From Arion vulgaris (taxonomy: Eukaryota; Mollusca; Gastropoda; Stylommatophora; Arionidae), in contig CM036755.1 of NCBI GenBank assembly GCA_020796225.1, positions 11,143,994-11,207,993 of the forward strand: a stretch of 64,000 bases of DNA, in the 5' to 3' direction. The notes beneath the pieces were generated by a model. It saw nothing but the letters and a program-made list of their open reading frames with translations. It had not been told where the DNA came from and did not search any database. A program made the translations under genes and the position numbers. Below are positions 58,237 to 64,000 of this stretch, piece after piece. Positions within the stretch are counted from its first letter, which is position 1. Each line of letters starts with the position of its first letter.

Positions 58237-58942
58237 TTGGGTGTTTGTAAAGTCTCACAACACTTCATATATTGGTCAGCTTGAAAAATGAAGTACGTGG
58301 ACCTCATCAAAAAATGTGCTTAAAACAAAGTAGTGAAATTAGTCCCAATAGTTACTGCTATGGTCTACTGTTATTCTTGGTAAGCTGGCGAAACAGGTAA
58401 TAACAAAGTACTGTAGTTTTACAAAATACCAGCAGTAAACTAAAAAGAACAAATGAAATATTCATTAGAGCAAATGTTGGAAAAATTCACCATGTTCTTC
58501 AAGATTTGTCTGTACAAGTTTCTTCATAATGTCAAATATTCTTTCTTCTGTTGAAAACACCATTATGGCTTGAGTGAAAAGAATTACTCCCGCAGACAAT
58601 AGTCATTCACTGTATATTTGCACCACAATTGACTATGGAACACATTTTTGGATCCTTCCTTTAGTTCGCTTGAAATATTGTCTACGTTCAATATTGTCTA
58701 TTGTACAAACTTCAGTCTTTTGCAGCTCACACAGAGCGATGTTGCTCCGATACAAAGCAAAAGGCCTGCCATGCAAAAGATGGGCCCCAGAGATAACAGA
58801 GGTGCCAAAAGACACTTTATGAAGCGCACACAAGGGCTTGTGTAGTTTCACTAGGCCAGTGAGTTACATTTTTTGATGATGTACCTTGTTTTTTCACATT
58901 TGTTCTACATATGAAGTGTTGTGAGACTTTACAAACACCCTG
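58237..58942 (-). mobile_element. Tc1/mariner-type element, internally deleted
   Basis: Inverted ends TTGGGTGTTTGTAAAGTCTC and GAGACTTTACAAACACCCTG are flanked by TA. Near 58563-58471 a 32-codon minus-strand ORF reads MVFSTEERIFDIM..., ending EEHGEFFQHLL. It looks like a transposase start fused to its end by a deletion. 58690-58850 is LINE-L3 sequence (KAKGLPCKRWAPEITEVPKD). Confidence 0.75.
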
Positions 58943-59281
58943 TATGTGCCACATTGTCTTTCAAATATTTCTGATAGAAAAATGAATACAAATCTGCGTT
59001 GAAGATTGTCTACAAACCTGGCAAACTGTGTCAGGGGAATGTTTATACAAGGCAAGAAGGAGATATGTTGTTCTATAATGCAAAATATGAGATACAACAT
59101 ACTGGTGACAGCTGCTATTGTTAAACATATACAGTTTATATATAAGTCAAGTGGTACCATCACCTTTCCCATACACAGAATGAAACAAAAGTATTCCTCA
59201 AGAACTGTGACAATCTTTGATAACAGAAATAATAATCATGGATGTGCTAAAAGTAAGTTAATACTAACAAAGAAATACACT

Positions 59282-60271
59282 TACAGTAAAGCTTTGATTA
59301 ACCGTCACTCGTTTAACTGTCAGTTTCGATTACCCGTCTGTTTTCGTTCTTTTCTCCAATCCTGTTTTGACTCACAGCAGCAGAATAAGAGATTACGAGA
59401 ACGAGCCCTTGTGTGCGCTTCATAAATAGTGTCTTTCGTCGCCTCTGTTACTTCTGAGGTCCATCTTTTGCATGGCCGGCCTTTTGCTTTGTATCCATTG
59501 TATCAGAGCAACATCGCTCTTTGAGGTTCAGTCTGTTGGTAATCTGCTTATGTGGCCGAACCATTTAATTTGTTGTTTCTTGATGAAGTTTAGTACTGAT
59601 GTTGTACCCACTTTTTCCTGATATCTTCATTTCTCAACTGTCTCTTCTTGTTACACCCAGCATTCTGCGTAGACACTTCATCTCTGTTGTGACTAGTTTT
59701 CTTCTATCATTTGATGTTTAAAAAATGTGTGAGTATCAACAGACATCTTTAAAATTATTCACAGATTACTTTTACACCCTACTGTATAAAGCTGGAAGTG
59801 ACTGTTCTGTATGATGGCGGAGGTGACTAATCGTTGGTGGCGGAGGATTTGAGCTTGATCTGGCGCACCACAAACCCATCACTAACCAGTGGCTATTGTG
59901 TTACATACTGGTCTCAGTCTGTGTGTTTGAATGTTTTGTTTCATAGTGCCCTGATTGACTTTTTCGGCATAATGTTACAGAACATCGCCACGCAGAAAGC
60001 TTGAGCCTCAAAGACAAATTATTTTAAAGTAATGCAGGTTTCTAGTATTACAATATATTTCTGTACATTACTACTCTTATATTGAAGTTTATATTGATTG
60101 TTTTTGTAAATTATTCACTTTTAACAGATTTTATTTTCATTTTCGTCCCAAGCCATGCAGTGAAATCATGTTACTGTACATATGTATTAAGAGATTTCTG
60201 TTATCCATCTATTCAGTTATCCGTCACAGCCCTGGCCCGGATGATGACAGTTAATCAAAGTTTTACTGTAA
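59282..60271. mobile_element. Pogo/Tigger-like non-autonomous element
   Basis: Ends TACAGTAAAGCTTTGATTAA and TTAATCAAAGTTTTACTGTA are inverted repeats that include the TA target; similarity runs about 26 bp with two mismatches. Internal CGTCACTCGTTTAACTGTC motifs also recur near the other end. A LINE-L3 piece lies inside (59390-59735). Confidence 0.75.
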
Positions 60272-60754
60272 TTTGAACAATTCAAAGTGTTGAACCTTTG
60301 TTAGTTATACTCTGTTACTGAAAACTACAAAATATATGCTAACTATAACTATCCTTCAAGCTCAAATTAAAACAATCTTTCACAATGTTTTAGTATTTCT
60401 CTACAAATTTCAAAGATGATTAATTTTACAAGCAGTTGCATTGAGAATACCATCTTTACAAAACTAAAAATCTACAATTTTTTTTTGGGTGAGGGGAGTG
60501 GTCAATTGCAAGGTGAGAGGATAAAAACTAACTCTACAGGAACAAAACTGTCCACAAATGAGCCCCAACTCACAAAAAGCAACCAACAAAAAAATATATT
60601 AGTTTGAAAATAATAAAAATACTCATGAGTACAACAGATCTGTTTTCAACCTCGTTTGTGCCCAAACCCTGCAACAATGCTCAAACATTTTTTTTTCAGC
60701 AACAGCTTATTAACACAGAACCAATCAACTTCTTCCTGACAATGGCAAGGTTAG

Positions 60755-61321
60755 CTAGAAAGGTGGACCATATGTTGCTCCATGGTATGCTGCCGGCAGA
60801 GGATACCCTTGGGGATATCCAGGTACACCACCAATGGTGTAAGATCTGCCAGCAGGGGCAGGGATGCCACCAGTCATGGTGGAATACCCAGTTGCAAAAA
60901 GAGGGGCCCCAGCTTGAACAGGGGCAGGATATGGAGATGGAGGGGCTGATCGAGGGGCCATTGTGGTTTGGTAGCTCATCCCTGGATATTGTGCAGCAGA
61001 AATGTATGCATGAGTGGAAGTAGGGATGGTTTGCAGACTTGAGTATGGTAGTGAATGGTAAGCTGGCGATATGGTTGTATATCCAGTGGGACTACCATTG
61101 GACACTACTGCATAGGCTTGAGGGGCTGCAGCAAAGCGTGGAGCTAATCCAGGAATTCCAGGCTGTGCTTGTTGATATCCTGCTGGTACATGGCCATAAG
61201 GTCCTGCAGCTGGCATATAAATATTTGTCGGCTTGTCTGCACCTTGGGATGTGATGCTTTGACTGCCATTGGATGACAAACCTGCGTAGTACATCTGAAG
61301 TTTGGCTGTGCTAATTGTGAA
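60755..61321 (-). CDS. Terminal exon of an unrecognised Pro/Ala/Tyr/Gly-rich protein
   Basis: The open frame runs to TAG at 60755 and encodes about 188 residues of low-complexity sequence such as YMPAAGPYGHVPAGYQQAQP, PPSPYPAPVQAG and the C-terminal YHGATYGPPF. The best acceptor is TTATCTTTGCAG at 61322; the hydrophobic run upstream of it is intronic. A second acceptor at 61282 (TACGCAG|GTTTG) would be phase-compatible with the small exon at 63344. There are no transmembrane segments or folded domains. The composition suits a disordered tail of an RNA-binding or adaptor protein, but that is inference. The repeat-poor sequence below 60755 may hold its 3' UTR. Confidence 0.7.
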   Translation of the reverse strand, partial: FTISTAKLQMYYAGLSSNGSQSITSQGADKPTNIYMPAAGPYGHVPAGYQQAQPGIPGLAPRFAAAPQAYAVVSNGSPTGYTTISPAYHSLPYSSLQTIPTSTHAYISAAQYPGMSYQTTMAPRSAPPSPYPAPVQAGAPLFATGYSTMTGGIPAPAGRSYTIGGVPGYPQGYPLPAAYHGATYGPPF

Positions 61322-61394
61322 CTGCAAAGATAATATTAGTGTTAATATTATTTTCATGGTTTACCAAATCATTTCTGGTTATTGGCTAGTGATT

Positions 61395-61645
61395 ACTCTT
61401 TGTGGCGTCTGCGGCTTAGAGGATAGTGACTCGATCTATTAACCCGACGTTCTGAGTTCAAATCACGCTGTGGACAGTTTGGTTGCAAATTGTTTCGCTT
61501 GGATTCTTACTAAAGGACGATGGCACCACCTGTTCAGAAAGCAATGGCAAACTACTGAACGTAATAATGCCTAGAAAAATCACCAACAGTGTTACAAAGC
61601 TGGGGTTGATTCGCAAAGTCCTGTGAAGGATATGCAATTAAGAAG
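61395..61645 (+). mobile_element. SINE-J
   Basis: Head GTCTGCGGCTTAGAGGATAG, B box AGTTCAAATC, body GAAAGCAATGGCAAACTACT and AAGTCCTGTGAAGGATATG. It lies in the intron next to the Pro-rich terminal exon. Confidence 0.8.
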
Positions 61646-61779
61646 ATTACTCTTCATTCAGGAAATTGAGAGTGACTGTCCTATATTACACACTGTTTTG
61701 TTCACTTCTGATGAATATTTCGTTAACAAATTTTAAAAATCTTTTCTCTAATCCTGTTTTACCTAACAGCGCCAGGATA

Positions 61780-62110
61780 AGAAGAGACTTTTAGAACGTG
61801 CGTTTTTGTGCGCTTTCATAAGTAGTGTCTTTCGTTGCTTCTCTTATCTCTTAGGTCCACCTTTTGTGTGGCCTGTCTATTGCATTGTATCCATTGTATC
61901 GAAGTAACATTGTTCTTTGAGGTGCACTGTCTTTTGGTAATCTGCTTATGTGGCGAACCATTTAATTTGTTGTTTCTTGATGAAGTTCAGTACTGATGTT
62001 GTACCCACTTTTTTCCTGTCTTCATTTCTCAAGTGGTCTCTTCTTGTTACTCCCAGCATTCTGCGTAGACAATCTCTGTTGTGACTAGTTTTCTTCAATC
62101 ATTTGATGTC
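61780..62110 (-). mobile_element. LINE-L3 fragment
   Basis: Closely parallels 59390-59735 (shared CATTGTATC, TTTAATTTGTTGTTTCTTGA and CATTCTGCGTAGAC). Minus-strand RT C-terminal remnant. Confidence 0.65.
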
Positions 62111-62449
62111 AGAATCCAGGGTTAGCACTGATAGCGTAATGTGGGGATAAAGATTTTGTTGAACAATGCTCTTTATGTGTTCATGGTGACATGTTTGCAT
62201 TTTAAAATTTGTCCCATTTGTCATATGATTTGAAGCATCTATATTTCTTTTACCTATGTCTAGATACGTACTGGTGGGGTCCAGTCTTTTTTCTAAAAGG
62301 GGTTTGTTCTGGCACAGACTTTAGGGGATGTCAACTTTATGCAAAATACTGAGAATCAAACACTTGTACACTAAGCTAGGGGGCAAGGACTTGAGCTTCA
62401 AGCTTAATCTTGACTTTTAACGGATAGATTGTGCATATAAAAATCACCA

Positions 62450-62700
62450 AATGGATCTGAAAAACTATCCAGGGCACTATGCAGCTTACGGTTGCCAACA
62501 CCTATTTGCAAATGGACAGTATAGATACTGGGCAATGCAGCGACTGAAAGCCATCCAGGAGCATGTCACAGGTGGCATCCTGATATGTGGGTGACCTAAA
62601 TGTTTAGGGAAAGCAATACTACCAACAGACAGAGGGAGACCCTGGAGGAGGCATTAATCAGCATGGATCTGATCTGTCTAAATGATGGTAGAATCACATC
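62450..62700 (+). mobile_element. LINE endonuclease fragment
   Basis: Broken frames contain VGDLNV (the GDFN-type motif), QYYQQTEGDPGGGINQHGSD. A short piece of the AP-endonuclease region. Confidence 0.45.
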
Positions 62701-62990
62701 TTCTTCTTTGCGATTACTATTTAGATGATTATACCGTCAGACTCGTTCTTATGATGAAGTCTACTGTTGTCTGGAGCTCATCTCTGGTGCCGTGTAGTGT
62801 TGTAGGGTCAGCATCCCTTTCTAGGGAGACATACAGGGGACAGTCTTGCAGGACATGTTCTGTGGTTTGATCAGCGGTGTCACAGAACACAGGGGATGGG
62901 GACATCGTAGCCTGTGTAGGTGTTTTTTCAGTCTGTTATGTCCTGTCCTGAGTCTGTCGAGTGTGTGGTAGTCATCGTTGGATAGTTAAG
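62700..62990 (-). mobile_element. LINE C-terminal fragment
   Basis: The minus strand reads RLRTGHNRLKKHLHRLRCPH with later IKPQNMSCKTVPCM. Same family as 55975. Confidence 0.55.
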
Positions 62991-63343
62991 GTACTTTTTT
63001 AATGTCAAGGATAGCTCTTTTTTTTATATAAGTATGTGATCTCGTTTTATACTTGTTCATATTCTCCTCTCTTTTTTGTACAAGTTTGTCTGTCTTCTTG
63101 TTACCTGACACTCCACATTGTGATGTAACCCCCTGGAGTGTAACGCTTGTTGCTGGAAACCTTGCAGAGCTCACTACTCAGGGATGGAAGTTTATCCTGA
63201 AGAGCTTGCAAAACAGTTAGAATCACATGAATACCAGACATAGAGTGAGACTCGGACAGTTCCATCGATATAGTGATTATTTGAACAAATATTTACTAGT
63301 ACATATAATCCTTTAATGTGTAAAAGTCACTAAATCAACCCAC

Positions 63344-63394
63344 CTGGTTTGTCTTCTAATTCAAACGAAGACCACTGAATGCTTGAAACACAAT
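63344..63394 (-). CDS. Candidate small internal exon of the Pro-rich gene
   Basis: A 51-nt open stretch lies between a good acceptor (GTTTCTAG) and donor (CCAG|GTGGGT). It reads CVSSIQWSSFELEDKP with one spare base. Joined to the acceptor at 61282 it stays in frame (PG|LSSNGSQS); joined to 61322 it hits a stop at once. It could be a chance match. Confidence 0.4.
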
Positions 63395-63539
63395 CTAGAA
63401 ACAAACAAAAATAATTTGAGTTTTAACAACACGACAAAGACAAATGATAGCACCAAAAGGGCTCCTTTTATATTCAATACCAAAGAGTCCAAGACCAGAG
63501 GATTTACTTCATTGCATTTGGTTTTACCTCATATGGCAG

Positions 63540-63955
63540 GTTTCGGTATGAGTGGATGTTGTCTATAGAAGTTTCTAACCTCCAGAGGATTACGTGGATA
63601 TACTGTCCTGGGCATGCGGGTGTTTGCGGTAATGAGAGAGCGGACAGGATTGCATCAACAGCATCGATTGTTGGGGAGTTGAAGATGGATAAGGGGATAT
63701 TCTTTGGTCTCTTTGCGACTGTCTGTTGGATGAGGACACTAAAATCGATGTTGAATCGATCAAGTGATTTAGGCAGCTTGGATTTACCCGTTGTACAAGT
63801 CGAACTGGATGCCTGAAAGGCAGAGTGAGAGGTATGTTTAATCAGCGAGCCAGGGAACCATCAGTATGCATACTCTTCGATATCTGTTGGGGAGACTGAG
63901 CACCAATGGGTCTGCCTGGAGTGCAATGACGTCAGTTTAATAACCAATAACCCCA
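63540..63955 (+). mobile_element. LINE RNase H domain (RNH LINE)
   Basis: The frame reads LQRITWIYCPGHAGVCGNER followed by [19 protein letters not shown]. The W.PGH.G..GNE.AD motif is the RNase H C-terminal half of LINEs that carry this domain. The end, TGTTTAATCAGCGAGCC and onward, recurs at six places in the window. Confidence 0.85.
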
Positions 63956-64000
63956 TATGGCTATGTCCCTCTCAACAGAAATGACATGCCACCTGCTTCA

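Noticed and set aside
61322..61357. Signal peptide at the start of the Pro-rich ORF (MKIILTLILSLQ)
   Set aside because: These residues lie upstream of a strong splice acceptor and are translated intron.

Overview
This is an animal nuclear DNA window, intron-rich and heavily loaded with transposable elements. It carries Penelope-like elements, several non-LTR retrotransposon families, at least nine tRNA-type or modular SINE families, Tc1/mariner-, pogo- and TTAA-type MITEs, and many minisatellites. No bacterial-type operons, rRNA genes or CRISPR arrays are present. The repeat content suggests an invertebrate, perhaps a mollusc or other lophotrochozoan. Taxon is a guess, because the host gene I recognise is universal in eukaryotes.

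The main host gene is UTP4 (cirhin), a WD40 protein of the small-subunit processome, on the minus strand. By following splice sites and protein similarity I could place 18 coding exons from the ATG at 46945 down to the stop at 14024. They give 2,010 nt of coding sequence (about 669 residues) in 33 kb of genomic DNA. Nearly all of the rest of that span is introns filled with repeats. Two single-base G indels, at the exon 5 donor and in exon 7, are the only defects and look like consensus errors.

A second host gene on the minus strand ends at 60755 with a Pro/Ala/Tyr/Gly-rich terminal exon of about 180 residues. One small upstream exon candidate lies at 63344-63394. I do not recognise this gene.

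Layout: 1-14.0 kb is intergenic, made of minisatellites and repeat fragments. 14.0-46.95 kb is UTP4. 47-55.4 kb is intergenic repeat, including a Penelope-like element inserted into a LINE with a 12-bp target duplication. 55.4-60.7 kb is relatively repeat-poor, AT-rich sequence with two Tc1/mariner/pogo-type elements. 60.7-63.4 kb holds the unnamed gene's 3' end, and the window closes in a LINE RNase H segment.

Repeat labels used below are local. SINE-A and SINE-B share a central core; SINE-C is the young, near-identical family; SINE-E, F, G, I, J and K are tRNA-headed or tRNA-like families. LINE-L1, L3, L5 and L6 are non-LTR fragments named by their 3' parts; 'RNH LINE' carries an RNase H domain. 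Several nested insertions have exact target-site duplications, so insertion order can be read directly.
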